Source: Cutaneotrichosporon cavernicola (Eukaryota > Basidiomycota > Tremellomycetes > Trichosporonales > Trichosporonaceae). Taken from it: 64,000 bases of DNA. The position numbers and the translations under genes are program-made. Where the stretch lies: positions 1,612,001-1,676,000 of the forward strand of contig NC_083394.1 of NCBI RefSeq assembly GCF_030864355.1. The letters run 5' to 3'. A model generated the notes under the pieces. That model searched no databases and was not told the DNA's origin. It worked only from the letters and a program-made list of their open reading frames with translations. Below are positions 1-11,187 of the stretch, piece after piece. Every line of letters begins with the position of its first letter. Position 1 is the stretch's first letter.

Positions 1-1480
1 TTGTCGGCTCGACGTTGCGCCGCAGCTGGAGTCAGCATTTGTGGGTCAACTTTCAGATCCGTCACTCACCTTATCCTCCAGGGCGTCGAGGTTGGCCTGC
101 ATCTTCTCCAGCGCTGTGTCAGCATCGACCTCTTCCTCGTCAATGTCGAGGCCTTCGAGCTCCTCCTCCTCCTCTTCGCGGTCAGGGAGGAGCGTCTGGA
201 GCGAAGCCAGCCCAGCGCTGTCCAGCAGGCCGTATACCCGTTCCAGCCTGGCGTCAGCTCCAGGGCTTGTTACTCCAGCTGACTCACACATCGTCACCGT
301 GCACGAGCTCGCGCGCGAGGCGGACCAGAATGTCCCGTTTCGCGTCATCGGGAACGCCGAGATCGCCTCCGAGCCAGAAATGAAGGAGCCAGGTGCCAAG
401 CGTCCAGCGGTAGGACGCGAGCTCCTTACGCTCGTCATCATCCATCTGACGGTGGCGGGGAGCCGTCTCGAGGAGGGCGCTGGTAAGAGTCTCGGCGAGA
501 ACCGAAGGGGTATTCTCGTGCAAGCTCATAAGATGGGCGAGAAGGGGGGTCCAGACGAGGAGCGCGTCCGCTGGCGGTGCGGTCGCTTTCTTTCCTGGGC
601 GCTTCCTGCTGTCAGCTAAACCGATCGCTGCAGTTGGACTCACTTGCGCGCCACGGGCACCAGACCAACCCGAACGATCGCCTCGACGGCATCCTCGAGC
701 TCCTCATCCTCGAACTCGCGCTTCAGTCGCTTGACAGCTCGTCCGCTAGCACTCTCGATGCTAACATCCCGCGTGCGTACCCGCTCCTTCATGACCTTCT
801 TCCACCTCCCAACCAGGGTCTCGGAGCGCTCGCGGCGGCCCCACCCCTCTTCTGCGCCATGATTGAGCAGAGGGACGAACGAGTACGTGTGCAGGTACGC
901 CACGGCGTCCTGGAGCGAGCGGTGGAGGTGCTCGAGGGGAGGAAGGTCCTCATGCGTCGCGCGGTGGCGGAGGGCGACGAGCCCAGGGGGAAGGTTGAGC
1001 TCCGCGGCGAGGTGGGAGATGGGGCGTGCGAAGCCGCCTGTTGTTAGCTCAAAGGATGACCATCAGCTCACCTGTCTGGAGAGGGTCGACCATGCCGTTC
1101 ACAAAGCGGATCAGGGCCATCGCGTAGACCATGCGCTGGGACTGGGCGAGAGGAAGAGGGGGAGGGTACGGGAGGGCGAGGGCTGACACGACGGCGTGTA
1201 GGAGATGGATGAAGGCAGGGCAGGAAGGAGAGGAGATGTAAACACTCATCTGTGGTTAGCGACTCTTGCAAGCAGCTCTGTCAGGAGGCACAAGTAACTG
1301 TTGGAGGTAGGAGGGCCGGAAGGGGGAGGTCGGGGGAAGTGTTGAGAAAGGAGTAGAAGAACTCACCCTTGACAAAGCGGCCGCTCGACTCTCGTCATTC
1401 GCCGCAGGGGAGAAGAGGAACTCGTACAGCTCGCCGAGCTCGGCCTTGGACGACCATGGCACACGACGGGGTTGGCGCAT
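1..1480 (-). CDS. LAS1: Ribosome biogenesis protein Las1 (3' end beyond window)
   Basis: Las1 is the endoribonuclease partner of Grc3 that cuts the ITS2 spacer of pre-rRNA in the nucleus. The family start is visible: RRVPWSSKAELGELYEFLFS at residues 5-24, then MALIRFVNGMVDPLQTG, and the strongest block ISHLAAELNLPPGLVALRH followed by RATHEDLPPLEHL. This last block carries the R-x4-H type catalytic segment of HEPN nucleases. A basic stretch and an acidic EEEEEELEGLDIDEEE tail follow. I place exons at 1480-1367, 1249-1072, 1037-644, 605-288, 247-70 and 25-1, each joined in frame by GTGAG donors and CTGAC or CTAAC plus CAG acceptors. The start is chosen because VPWS is the usual N-terminus of the family. 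The last exon runs off the left edge, so the C-terminus is not seen. Confidence 0.88.
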
Positions 1481-1924
1481 GGCGGACAGGCGGAGGAAGG
1501 AAGGGTAGAAAAGAGAGAATCGAAGGGGTTCAAATCGTGCCTAACAGGGGGTATCCCAGACACTATCCCGTTCTTTACTCCGTGTGCGCTGCAGTGGCGA
1601 GCAACGTTGTTGTGATGGTGAGCGAGATCAAGTGGTGGTGGACGGCTCAAGTGGAGGCCGCGCCAAAATGTTGATCTGGCGGTGCCTTGGAATTGATTCC
1701 GCCAGTACACTTTATGAACCGCTGCATTTTGACCTGTGCACCGAAAGCCCTGGGCATAAACAAGCAACGTTGTTCGAGTCTCGTGTAAGCCGTGAGTGCG
1801 GCGGTCTGGATGAGGGTACAGTACAGTTTTCTTAATATCGGATTATACAAAGGCTACGACATTCTCAGGGTTGGATACGTTACAGTATGTCTACGGCAGA
1901 TTTTACCGTACTGTGAGACGGCCC
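1481..1924. other. Intergenic, LAS1 upstream / membrane gene downstream
   Basis: This 444-base stretch holds the presumed LAS1 promoter and the 3' flank of the membrane protein gene. I see no credible coding frame, repeat or RNA gene in it. Confidence 0.5.
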
Positions 1925-3151
1925 TTATGACTCCTGCCCGGCCTTCTCGTTCTCCTCAGTGGGAAGGAGGGGCGATTCGATACACAAGCTGTACACGCTC
2001 TTGTTCCAGCGATCAGAGTCGTCGCTTGTCAGGGTGAACAGGATCTCAGTGAGGCCTGTGGCAAAGCACAGGGAGCCGAGGATAACGAGGCCGTCGTCAG
2101 CTCCACAACGGCATTAGGCTTACAGAGTGTGCCCGGTCCTCCAGTCAAAAGGCCAGTCGCCAATGAACCACGCCGGGATAATACCTAGCAGGACCAGGGG
2201 GATGTGCACCTTGTTCTTGAGGAGCGCGTGGTCATAACGCCGCCTGCTGACGGCGTGGGCGTATACGAGGACGAGGACGCTGATGCCCACAAAGACGACG
2301 GTGCACAATGTCCATAGACACGAGACGGTGAACATGCCAACAATGAACTCGACAGTGTATTCGCCAAGAGCGCGACGCGCATCGGGCTCGGTGACCAGCT
2401 GATGCAGGGCCTGTGGGACGTGTCTCGGGCCCTCGCGGAGGAACGCCCACGCAAAGCGCAACGAGATGAGGAAGATGCCCAGGTGCATCGCCTGGATCCC
2501 CAATGTGATCAGGCGCGAGGGGACGCCTCGGCGGCGCACCTCGACTTGGTCCTCGTCGGGGGACGCGAGGGCGTACATGCTCTTGTCCCAGGCAGGGGAC
2601 CCAGGACGTGTGACAACGTATGTGTAAGTGTATAGGGCCGTGAGCGCGAGAAGGGCAGAGAGCGCGCGGTTGCTGCTGTCAGTTGCGTATCGAACGAACT
2701 TACAGGTACACGGAGACGTAATGGACGTCATACTCGTTGAATGTGATGGATGTACCATTGTAGTCGCGCGTAACGGGCCTGGGCCCGTAGTACACGATCG
2801 GATGGAATGTCACGAGAGCCAACGTCGCGACGGAACCGATGGCGAGAGCGGTTACATTCTTCAACGTGCTGAGACAGTCTGCGTGCCAGCGCCGCTGGTA
2901 GATGGCAGTAGCGACTTTGAGGAGGTAGCACTCCAGCAAAGCATAGGTGAGGTACGAGAGTGGGAAGTTCTCCTGGAACGCTGGTGTTAGCTTGACCGTA
3001 TTGTAAAGGACGCACGGAACACCTGCCGGAAGCGGATGATGTATGCTACTACCTGGGTTGTGGAAATGAGCGTGATAAGGAAGTGTGCAGCGAACCACAC
3101 GATGCCGGCCCGCGAGGCCGGCGCAATGAAGAGAGTCACTTGCGAGCCCAT
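1925..3151 (-). CDS. Polytopic membrane protein of unknown function
   Basis: I do not recognise this protein. Reading from the ATG at 3151 (MGSQVTLFIAPASRAG) it shows a string of hydrophobic segments: GIVWFAAHFLITLIS, YLTYALLECYLLKV, VTALAIGSVATLALV, ALSALLALTALYTYTYV, LITLGIQAMHLGIFLISL, FIVGMFTVSCLWTLCTVVFV and, near the end, LVILGSLCFATGLTEILFTL, so about seven to nine membrane spans. The C-terminus is hydrophilic (LLPTEENEKAGQES). Introns are supported near 2945-3010 and 2670-2705. The last intron is ambiguous: a GTAAGC donor at the end of the 2120-2758 frame has no acceptor that keeps frame, whereas a donor at 2184 and an acceptor at 2101 join in frame and remove 84 nt. A GDWPFDW segment just before that point faintly recalls wax-synthase-like enzymes, but this is weak and no function is assigned. 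Confidence 0.6.
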
Positions 3152-3907
3152 GGCAGCGCCGAGTGCTAGGTGTCAGGCTGGTTGCCTTACAATAAGGAGT
3201 GGGCGATGGATGGGACAGGAATGCGGGGAGGTTGGGTATGAAGGGTTGGGGCAGAGTGGCTGGGTGAGTAGATGGTGGCGAGCCTGGTAGGTCAACGTAG
3301 CACTACATGTGCGCCAACTCACCATGTGCTGTGAACCAGTGCTGTGCTGCGGTTGTACCTGTACGTCATCGGCGTGCCTGCAATAGCCTGACCATTGACC
3401 TGTTCAATGACCACGGCGAGGTTACGGAGCAGATCAACCACTTATCCTCTGTACAGAGACTGGACGTGAAGGTTTCTTTCCCAGCATTTCGAATGCCAGA
3501 AGGCGTCTGGCGAGGATCAGACTGGGAGGGATGGGTCGAGTGTTTGATGAACCGAGTTAGTCCTCTCTCTCGGCTTGACACGCGGATGGCCAGGTGGAGG
3601 GCAATACAACATGATGCTAATATCTGGAATGAGGAGCTCAAATCAGCCGGCGACTCGACGCTTTGTAGCAGATATGCAATGGACAGTTGGTCTAGTGGTA
3701 CATGATTGACGTGGTTCGAGTCCGAGAGGGGCGCTGCGTGCGATATGGCAAGCTGCTGACTGAGATGGGCAGCATACTGTTGGAAGGTTGGAATGATAAT
3801 GATCGTATACGAAGAAATGGCCCTTGGGAGACGGACAGTTGAGTGCGGAGTAGAGATCGTGCGCAAACAAGCCATGTTTGCACACGACCCCCGGCATTAC
3901 CTTTAGA
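3152..3907. other. Intergenic with a tRNA-like fragment
   Basis: This 756-base gap between two minus-strand genes has no ORF with credible protein features. The open frame at 3366-3875 on the minus strand lacks any recognisable domain and overlaps the tRNA-like fragment at 3681. Confidence 0.4.
3681..3733 (+). pseudogene. tRNA-like fragment (D-arm and T-arm motifs only)
   Basis: GGACAGTTGGTCTAGTGGTA resembles the 5' end and D-arm of a Pro-type tRNA and is followed a few bases later by a T-loop-like GTGGTTCGAGTCC. The anticodon arm is missing and the ends do not pair as an acceptor stem. It looks like a deleted tRNA relic rather than a working gene; chance similarity is possible. Confidence 0.28.
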
Positions 3908-5029
3908 TCAGAGCACAGCAGGGAAGCCGCCCATCTGTGCATTACAGAGACACTCCGCACGCAGAGAGAAGGTCCCTGCTGAGCACGTCCCTGCCGCATC
4001 GCCTGTGCGCCATCTTGGCAGGTTCAGCACGTAGCTTAGGTCAGCTTGAATCATGTATGAAACACTCACGTTGATAGGCACAAGCTCGGGTTGGCGCTCA
4101 AGCGCAGCATCCTCGCCTTCACGTGCAAGCCACTCGGTATATCGCATTCCGACGAGGTGGTTCTCCAAACGGGCCTCGCCATCTGGTCCCATAAGGCGCG
4201 CAATCTCGCGCAGAGCACGCGGCACGTCGTTGCGGAAGCGTTCCATGCCCACAACCGTGACAGTGGTATTGGGGTCGGCAAGCTCGCCGTCGGGCCCCAG
4301 AGCACTCCATTGCCCACCGCTACCGTTGAAGAAGTTGCGCACAAGGTGGTAGAGGTACTGCGCAACTGTGATCGCCAGGGCAGGCGGGACGTTTGGTTGC
4401 TGCGCGTCGAGGACGATGACGGCCTCACGGCATCCATGACCCTCACGAGGTCGAATGATCCACGGATACCGCATAGCCTCAAGAGGTACGTGAACGACGA
4501 CTCGACGCATGTTGGCACTCGTGATGGTCATCTGTGGTGGCCACTTTGCAAGGAAATCCAGGTAGCCAACGGCAGTCGGTGCCTGGAGCTTGGTGAGGAC
4601 GTCTTCGGCCTCGTGGCGACCACCGAGCTCACGTCGGCGCATGAGTCGCACACTCTCAGATGGGAGGAGGGCAATTAGGTGCCGCAGCGCCTCAGTCTCG
4701 GGGCCCACGTGCACATCAACGATGCGCATCGCGCGCACACTCGCCTCCCACGTGGCGGTGGCAAAAGGAAGCAGGATCTGGTGCTGGTGCAGCTTGGGTA
4801 CCAGGAAGGGGAGGCGGCGATGAGGCGGTATGGGTTCGACGAGTACGACGACTGGTGGGTCGTACGACGGGTCGAGAGCGACAGCGACGTGCTGGAAGAG
4901 GCGTGCTTCGGCGAGGGCTCGGACAGGCGATGAGACTGGGCGGAGGGCTAGAAGGGCGGCGCGGTCCGCATAATTCACAACCGCCTCGAGGATGTGCGGG
5001 TAAGCGCCGTAGTCGAGTGTCATGGGCAT
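3908..5029 (-). CDS. F-box-like family protein, paralogue of the gene at 5449
   Basis: The protein has an F-box-like N-terminal segment: YGAYPHILEAVVNYADRAAL followed by LALRPVSSPVRALAEARLF. The same pattern (HPHI-D/E-A, DR-LLA-R-S, ARLF) opens the divergent neighbour at 5449, so the two are paralogues. The remaining ~300 residues have no motif I can name; a conserved-looking stretch is TVTVVGMERFRNDVPRALRE. The open frame extends upstream to 5200, but the ATG at 5029 (MPMTLDYG) fits the family start and the upstream residues look like untranslated leader. A possible small intron (GTGAGTGTTTC to CTGACCTAAG, near 4037-4071) keeps frame either way. F-box-like proteins often recruit targets to SCF ubiquitin ligases, but that role is not shown here. 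Confidence 0.6.
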   Translation of the reverse strand: MPMTLDYGAYPHILEAVVNYADRAALLALRPVSSPVRALAEARLFQHVAVALDPSYDPPVVVLVEPIPPHRRLPFLVPKLHQHQILLPFATATWEASVRAMRIVDVHVGPETEALRHLIALLPSESVRLMRRRELGGRHEAEDVLTKLQAPTAVGYLDFLAKWPPQMTITSANMRRVVVHVPLEAMRYPWIIRPREGHGCREAVIVLDAQQPNVPPALAITVAQYLYHLVRNFFNGSGGQWSALGPDGELADPNTTVTVVGMERFRNDVPRALREIARLMGPDGEARLENHLVGMRYTEWLAREGEDAALERQPELVPINVSVSYMIQADLSYVLNLPRWRTGDAAGTCSAGTFSLRAECLCNAQMGGFPAVL

Positions 5030-5448
5030 TTCGAGGGTTTGGTAGGATGAGAGGAGGAGGAGGGGGTGGGGGATGTGAAGACATGTGTGATCTGGGTTTG
5101 TTGAACATTCCGTGTGGCTGAGATCGAGCAGCTGCCATCTGATGCCGCCATCGGCTTCTGCTAAATCTGCTAAACACCAAGTGCCACTTCTGCACATCAT
5201 CAGCTATTCATTGTTGTTGTTAAAGCTCCATCATTGAGTTGATGTGAACTGTGGTGGCTTGAGGATGCATAGCAAGGAGAGTAGGATGAGCGGGTGAGGG
5301 TAACGAGACGGATGTTTGAGTTCCAAAGCCATACAGCCTCTTTGGAATCGAGTCGGATAGTGTGGGTGGTCATATGACTAGACTATACACTAGACTTGCC
5401 AAAGTCACAAAACAGCTTTTCTTGATCCAAACATCCCACCTTGCCACC
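5030..5448. promoter_or_regulatory. Shared upstream region of the divergent F-box-like pair
   Basis: The 419 bases between two divergently transcribed paralogues must hold both promoters. The start at 5449 sits in a good context (CACCATG). I could not name individual sites. Confidence 0.4.
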
Positions 5449-6561
5449 ATGTCCGACTTGGATGGTAGCCATGACCCGCTCTCTCCCATCTTCGCCTCGG
5501 CCCACCCTCACATTATCGACGCGATCTTGGCCGCCAGTGATCGACCCACGCTCCTCGCCTTCCGCGGGACCTCGCGTGCGATGCGCCGCGCAGCCGACGC
5601 CCGCCTCTTCGCCGAGTTCCTCCTCCATGCGTGGCTGCTAGACATCGACTCACCCTCATCCCCTAGTGTGTACCCCAAGAGCATGGGTACCATTCCTGGC
5701 TGCTGGGACGGGCGCGGACATGCCATCATCACAGCCTACGACACCGAATTGCGGCGCTTGCCTTTACACCTCACTACAGCTGTGCGCAAGTCCAGCTGGG
5801 CTTGGTCCGACGTCTTTGGCCCTCCTGACTCGGACTACGTTGTCCGCGGGCCGCGACCCTGGCCCCGCGCCCGCTTGCTGCACACATGCGGCCTCCCCCC
5901 AAGCCACCCGACGCGGTTGGTTCTGGATGGCCTGCAGACTCTCTCCGATCTCAGCATCCACGGCGGTGCGGATGCCGCCATCGATGCGCCGACGCTGGTT
6001 CTCTGCCCCCCTGCACCGCGTCACGGGGGACCTTCACGAATGGACCCCCCGACAGGCACCGTGGAGGTCGCAAACGCCCGCACAGTGGTCCACATCCTCT
6101 TTTCGAGATTCAGCTCCTCTTGCTCTGTCGCTGTCGTCCACAACCCAATCTGGGGCGTGATCCCTCCGCAAGGTGGCGAGATTGTGTACATGTTCCCTCG
6201 GAGGATGACAAATGCGGCAGGCATGCACGACCTGTTTCGCCTTTACTCATTATTGCCCGCGCTGGAGGCCGCGTTGGCGCGAGACGCGCGCGTCACCCTC
6301 GTTGGCCTCGATTCAATGTATCACTGGGAAGGCCCTGATGCTCAACAAAATGCGTCAACGTTCATAAACCAAAAATTTCTCCCGTGGCTGAGTGCGCCAG
6401 AGCGCATCACAATACTTCGCCACGACGAGTGGCAGCCGTTCGTCCACCCCGCAGTGGCGTGGTCTACGTGGCCCTCACACCTCAAGCTCTGCAAGATGGG
6501 TACACTGGATGTCCAAACACGGTATGCACTGAAGCGCCTGGACCATCCTGTCCGCCCTTGA
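5449..6561 (+). CDS. F-box-like family protein, paralogue of the gene at 3908
   Basis: A single-exon gene of about 370 codons. The N-terminus carries the same F-box-like pattern as the neighbour: SAHPHIIDAILAASDRPTLL, then AFRGTSRAMRRAADARLF. The rest is rich in His, Pro and Arg with no catalytic motif I can identify. The frame is open from 5362, but I start at 5449 because CACCATG is a good initiation context and the family domain begins shortly after. The two genes diverge strongly outside the N-terminal 60 residues, as expected for a fast-evolving lineage-specific family. The function is unknown; an adaptor role is only inference. Confidence 0.65.
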   Translation: MSDLDGSHDPLSPIFASAHPHIIDAILAASDRPTLLAFRGTSRAMRRAADARLFAEFLLHAWLLDIDSPSSPSVYPKSMGTIPGCWDGRGHAIITAYDTELRRLPLHLTTAVRKSSWAWSDVFGPPDSDYVVRGPRPWPRARLLHTCGLPPSHPTRLVLDGLQTLSDLSIHGGADAAIDAPTLVLCPPAPRHGGPSRMDPPTGTVEVANARTVVHILFSRFSSSCSVAVVHNPIWGVIPPQGGEIVYMFPRRMTNAAGMHDLFRLYSLLPALEAALARDARVTLVGLDSMYHWEGPDAQQNASTFINQKFLPWLSAPERITILRHDEWQPFVHPAVAWSTWPSHLKLCKMGTLDVQTRYALKRLDHPVRP

Positions 6562-6908
6562 ACGATGGTACTACATGTACATGGGCCCAACTATGAGGTG
6601 CGAGCCTGGAGGTCTGCGAGCATGCATGGTGGTTCAAAGTCTAATGCTGTCTCGGTTATCAGGGTATCGCGAATGAGCATTTCCTACCGGCTGCGTCAGT
6701 TATCTCCCCCTGCACCTCTGTATCTCGTGGAAGCTCTCTGTATTGTAGTTCAGACCAACGCAGAGAGTCTTTACGACAAAGTCTGTTGTTCTCATATTTC
6801 AGAGATGGCTGGGCCGGAATTGCCACTCGTGCCTGAATGACTTGCGGATTGCGGATGCTGACAAAATCTTGGAATCTTGAACGCTCAACCCATCACACAC
6901 TTAACATA
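6562..6908. other. Intergenic, upstream of DPH2
   Basis: These 347 bases contain no credible gene and probably hold the DPH2 promoter. Confidence 0.4.
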
Positions 6909-8749
6909 ATGTCCGACGCATTCTACACCTCGTCCGCGCACGCATTTGAAGACGTCGAGGTCGGTGCGCCCGCCGAAGCCGGCCCGTCGTCAATGGGCGA
7001 CGCCACGTCCTCGCTGGACACAGCGTTCGACATCAGCAACACGGCCCAGCTTATCCTTGACGGCGGCTTCAAGACTGTACGTCTAGCCGCGGACTGTGCT
7101 GATTCCAGATCGGACTGCAGTTTCCGGACGAGCTCCTCCCTTCCTCTGTCGCCGTATATCGCGCGTTGCAGGCGCGCATTGCGCCAACCGGCGCACAAGC
7201 CTACGTCCTCGCTGACAGCACGTATGGCGCGTGCTGTCCCGACATCCTCAGCTGTCTCCATCTGCCGGCTGACCTGCTCGTGCACTACGGGCATGCGTGC
7301 TTGACACCGTGAGTGTGAATTTGTCTTTTCGGGCAGGCTGGCGTGTGCGGGTACGCTCTACTGTTGTGGTCTCGATTAGCTGAGCACTGGTGTCCCTTTT
7401 GAACTCCCAACGCCGCTGACTCCAGAACCGACGCAATCCCGGTTCACTACGTCTTCCCACGACAGACGCTCGACGTGTCTGCTGCCGCTGATGCGCTGAA
7501 GGGCGCGGCGGCGTCCGAGTTCCAAGGCGAGGACGCGAAGCGCGGCGCCCTCGTTGTATGGGACGTCGGGTACGACTGGTTAGCCAACGAGATCCAGAGC
7601 GCCTTCAGTGACTGGCCCGTGCCGGTGTCGTTCGCAACGATCGAGCGACCTAGTCTGGTACGCGCCAGCGAAGCGAGCAAGACGCCATCGGGATGCTGCA
7701 AGACAAAGTCGAAGACGGACGCGCCAAGTCTTTGTTGCGCCGAGGCGCCATCGACCAGTGGAGATGCGGCGTCCGGCTGCTCTACGAGCGGGCCCAACGA
7801 CACCTGCTGCTCCTCTACGTCTGGGCCCGACACCTGTTCCTCACCATCCATCCCCACAGCGAGCAAGGACAAGGCACCCGCTCTTCGCCGCCTCACTCCC
7901 CCTCCCGGCGTGGACATGGCCTCCACCGTCCTCCTTTACCTCGGGTCTGAGGGTCGTTCCCTCCTGAACCTGCAGATGAACCACGCCACCAACCCCGTTT
8001 ACGCTTTCAACGCAGACTGCGGCGCTTGGGCCGTACACCCCACCTCGTCGCGCCTTCTCAGCCGCCGCCTGTTCGCCCTGCACTCCGCAATGGCCGCCGA
8101 CGTCTTCGGGCTCGTCGTCGGCAACGTCGGCCTCGCCTCCTCTCGTGCTCTGGTCGCTGAGCTTCGTGAAGCCCTCAAACTGGCCAAGAAGAAGAGCTAC
8201 ACCCTCTCGGTGGGCCGGCTTAACCCGGCCAAGCTGGCCAACTTTGCCGAGATCGAGTGTTTCGTGCTTGTCGGATGTGGAGAGGGTGGGGTCGTGGATT
8301 CCAAGGACTTCTTACGACCCATCATCACGCCATGGGAGCTTACTCTCGCTTTGAAGGGCAAGGCTGGGGTGTGGGATCCTTCCGCTTGGACGCTGGATTT
8401 GGATGCTGCGCTCGACGAGGCAACCGCCGTTGTTGCTAGCGAGCGCGCCACAACTGGTGAGGCCGATGACAGCGATAACGAGAGCGAACTCGAGTTCTCA
8501 CTCGTCACGGGGACGTATCGCACACGCAAGACCTTTGGCGCCGCCGAAGAGGAGACGCGCGAGGGTGGCACCGATGTCGCCCTGCGTAACGACAACATGT
8601 CGCTCGCTAAGCTCGAGTCGGCCGGCTCCATGTTCCTGCAGACCCGCACGTTCCAGGGTCTCGAGCCGCGGTACGGCCTCGACGAGCCGGCAATGCTGGA
8701 GCAGGGCCGCACAGGCGTCGCGCGCGGTTACACCGAGGAGAAGAAGTAG
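6909..8749 (+). CDS. DPH2: Diphthamide synthesis subunit Dph2
   Basis: Dph2 pairs with Dph1 to move the 3-amino-3-carboxypropyl group of S-adenosylmethionine onto a histidine of elongation factor 2, the first step of diphthamide synthesis in the cytosol. Exons are 6909-7076, 7109-7308 and 7426-8749 (563 residues), joined in frame. Family blocks: IGLQFPDELL right after the first intron, AYVLADSTYGACCPDILSC, LVHYGHACLTPTDAIPVHYV, then SSRALVAELREALKLAKKKS, YTLSVGRLNPAKLANFAEIE and FLRPIITPWELTLAL. The Cys in YGACC and the final-domain GCGEGG are present. Between about residues 209 and 262 lies an insert rich in Cys, Ser and Thr (three CC pairs plus two single Cys) that I do not associate with the family. 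The convergent regulator gene ends only 47 bases downstream. Confidence 0.92.
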
Positions 8750-8796
8750 ATATTAGAATACATGTATTATAGCTACAAATATGGGCAGGGCCAGAC

Positions 8797-11072
8797 TCAT
8801 ACTGGGCCCTGGAACTGCTGGTGAGCCCCGCCGTTGTCGTATCCAAAGAGGTTGACGAGGAAGGGCGGCCAGTCGGCAACCACATTGTTGTCAACGTTGA
8901 TGTTCGTGACAGCCGGCAGCATGCCAAGGTCCGGCACCTGGTCCATAAAGAGGAAGCCTCGGTCCTGGTGAGGCGCAGGTTGCATGGGCTGCGCACCCTG
9001 AGCACTCTGCGGCTGGGCCTGTAATTGCCAGTCGACGGCTTGGTCGACGCTCGCCCGCGACGCGCCAGGACTCATGGTCGGGAGCGGACGGAGCGTGCGC
9101 ACTGGCGTGCGCATCGCCTGCAGCGCCGTCTCAAGACGCGTGCTCAGTGTGTGGCGCAGGCTCGGCGCCGTCTGATGCGTCCCGTTCAGGAGGTTGAGAT
9201 GGTACTGGATCAGATCGATGTCTGATGTCAGCTGGGTTATCTCACGATTAGGCTTACCCTCCTGTTGTCCGGCACCCTGTGAATACGCTTGTAGAAGGAC
9301 AAGCGACGCGTTGGTCACCATCTGCTGTGAGCTGCGGGTTGGTCAAAATGGCTCACGACGAGATCCCAAGAGCTCCACACTTCAAAATTCTGCTCGATCT
9401 TGAGCACAACACGTGCAGACTGCAGCAGCTCGATACGCTGAGACGCGGACGTGTACGAGATGCCGCGGAGGGGAAAGAAGATGGATAGGACCTGGTGTCA
9501 GGTAAAGCGTTGTTCAGTACAGCAGACTCACGAAGATCTTGTGCAGATGATAGTTGAGGAGCGTGATCGACTTGATGTAATCAGTAGCATTCACAGCTGG
9601 TGTCAGCGTCGCTAACCCATAACCCACTGTCAGCCGCAACCTTGCGGTACCATCCGTCAATTTCAGCAGCCCACGTCTGGATTGCAGCCATGTCTTCGGG
9701 CTCGGTGCTGACCCCGCCTTGGGTGGGTGGGCCAGTGCCGCACACAGTCTCCCAGACGGTTGGGAGGCCGCGGCCGACGAATCTCGGCATACAGCGCTGC
9801 ATGATAGAGAGTAGTTGGCCGATGGATCCGCCCGCATCACGCGTCTCTTGAGGCGCTGTACTGGAGAAGGGCGGGTCCGGGGGCTCACGGGGCAAGGCGG
9901 GACAAATGAGGTGCAAACTCGAGTGCTCGAGCTCGATTGTCCTCAGGCCCTCCCACAAACTGCGCCACTCGTGGAGGCGCCGCGAGCGCTCCTCGGCCAT
10001 TCCATCCAGCAGGAGGCGATACGCCGTGTTAACCCACATCCCGACAGTGTCGACCCAACCAAGAGCGAGTAAGCCAACGAGGATGATCCCCAGCACGTCG
10101 TCAAACTTGGCGCTGACGGGCTGGCCATCTTCACCAGCCAAACACGGGCCCCGAATGGGACAGTCGGGAACGGCGAGCGTACCTACCGCGCGCGTAAATG
10201 CAGCAAAGTACACGGGCTGGAACTGACCCATGCCCGGCGACGTGTAGTGCGCCGCCGCGACGTACAGGATAGAGACGGCGAGCAGCGGTGTCGGATGCGA
10301 GAACGAGACCTGCCCTGAGAAAAAGTGTAGGCCGGGCATGTGGTCGCGGAACCTGCTGTCAGTTCTCATATGAGGACGACTCACGACTCCCACAGCCGTG
10401 TGACAGTCTGAGGCGCCCAGGCCTCGTCGAGCGCGAGATGGGCTGGGAGCTCTTGTTTGAGGCGCTCGAGCGCAGAGAGCACGCCGGCAAACTGCGACTG
10501 GGAAGAGCCGCGCTCCGGTTCGAGGTCTAGTCCGTTCTTGAAGGGTGGCGCTGGGCCTGCCATAGAGACGTGCTCGCGCCCCGCGACAAGTGCCTCTAGA
10601 CGAGCGTTGGCCGTCTCGAGCGCCTTGAGCCGGTTGTTCACTTCGTTCCGCCACAGCTCGGTACATGTGTGGCTCGGGTAGGGCCCGGGACTCCACGGCC
10701 GTGCCGCGTTGGCACGTGGAATGAAGTCGCACGTCGCGCCCGTGCGGCGGCACCGGCGGCACCTGATGTCAGCTGTGTGAGGATTGGTTAGCTAGCAGGA
10801 AGGAAGGTCGACAAAGAAGAAGCCGGAAGAGGTTCGGGTCGGGGCCGGTGAACAGAAGAAAGAAGGAATACGCACGGAGGATCCGTCGCGCCGATACACT
10901 TCATCTTGAGCGAGCGGCAGCGCGCTGTCATCAGTTCAAGTAGACTAAGCGAGTGGCGAGGCAACTCACTGCACGCCTGACTGGTGCGCGTCGTGTTGAG
11001 GCGGCGCTTCTTCTCGCCGTTCCCCTGCCGCGGCGAAGCATCTGCCTCGTTGGAGGACGACGCCCCCGTCAT
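8797..11072 (-). CDS. Zn2Cys6 fungal-specific transcription factor
   Basis: The N-terminal binuclear zinc cluster is assembled across two introns: ACTRCRSLKMKC from exons 1 and 2, then IGATDPP and CRRCRRTGATC in exon 3, giving C-x2-C-x6-C-x6-C-x2-C-x6-C. The cluster is preceded by the basic GEKKRRLNTTR. A short heptad-like region follows (NNRLKALETANARLEALVAG), suited to dimer formation. The middle of the protein (SFSHPTPLLAVSILYVAAAH and later) resembles the fungal_trans regulatory domain. The C-terminus is rich in Gln and Pro and ends FQGPV. I count about seven introns, two of them inside the DNA-binding domain. The start at 11072 has an ACCATG context; an in-frame ATG at 11156 is possible. 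Target genes cannot be told from the sequence. Confidence 0.82.
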
Positions 11073-11187
11073 GGTGTTTGTAGTGGATGTGAGACTGTCA
11101 GATCGAGCCGAGACTTGTGACCCAAAGACCCCGTCCGGCAAGCCGCCAGTCAACACGCGCAGGTGGAGGCCAAATCAACATGACTAC

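Noticed and set aside
3366..3875. 169-codon minus-strand frame upstream of the membrane gene
   Set aside because: It overlaps the tRNA-like fragment and has no domain or secretion signal.
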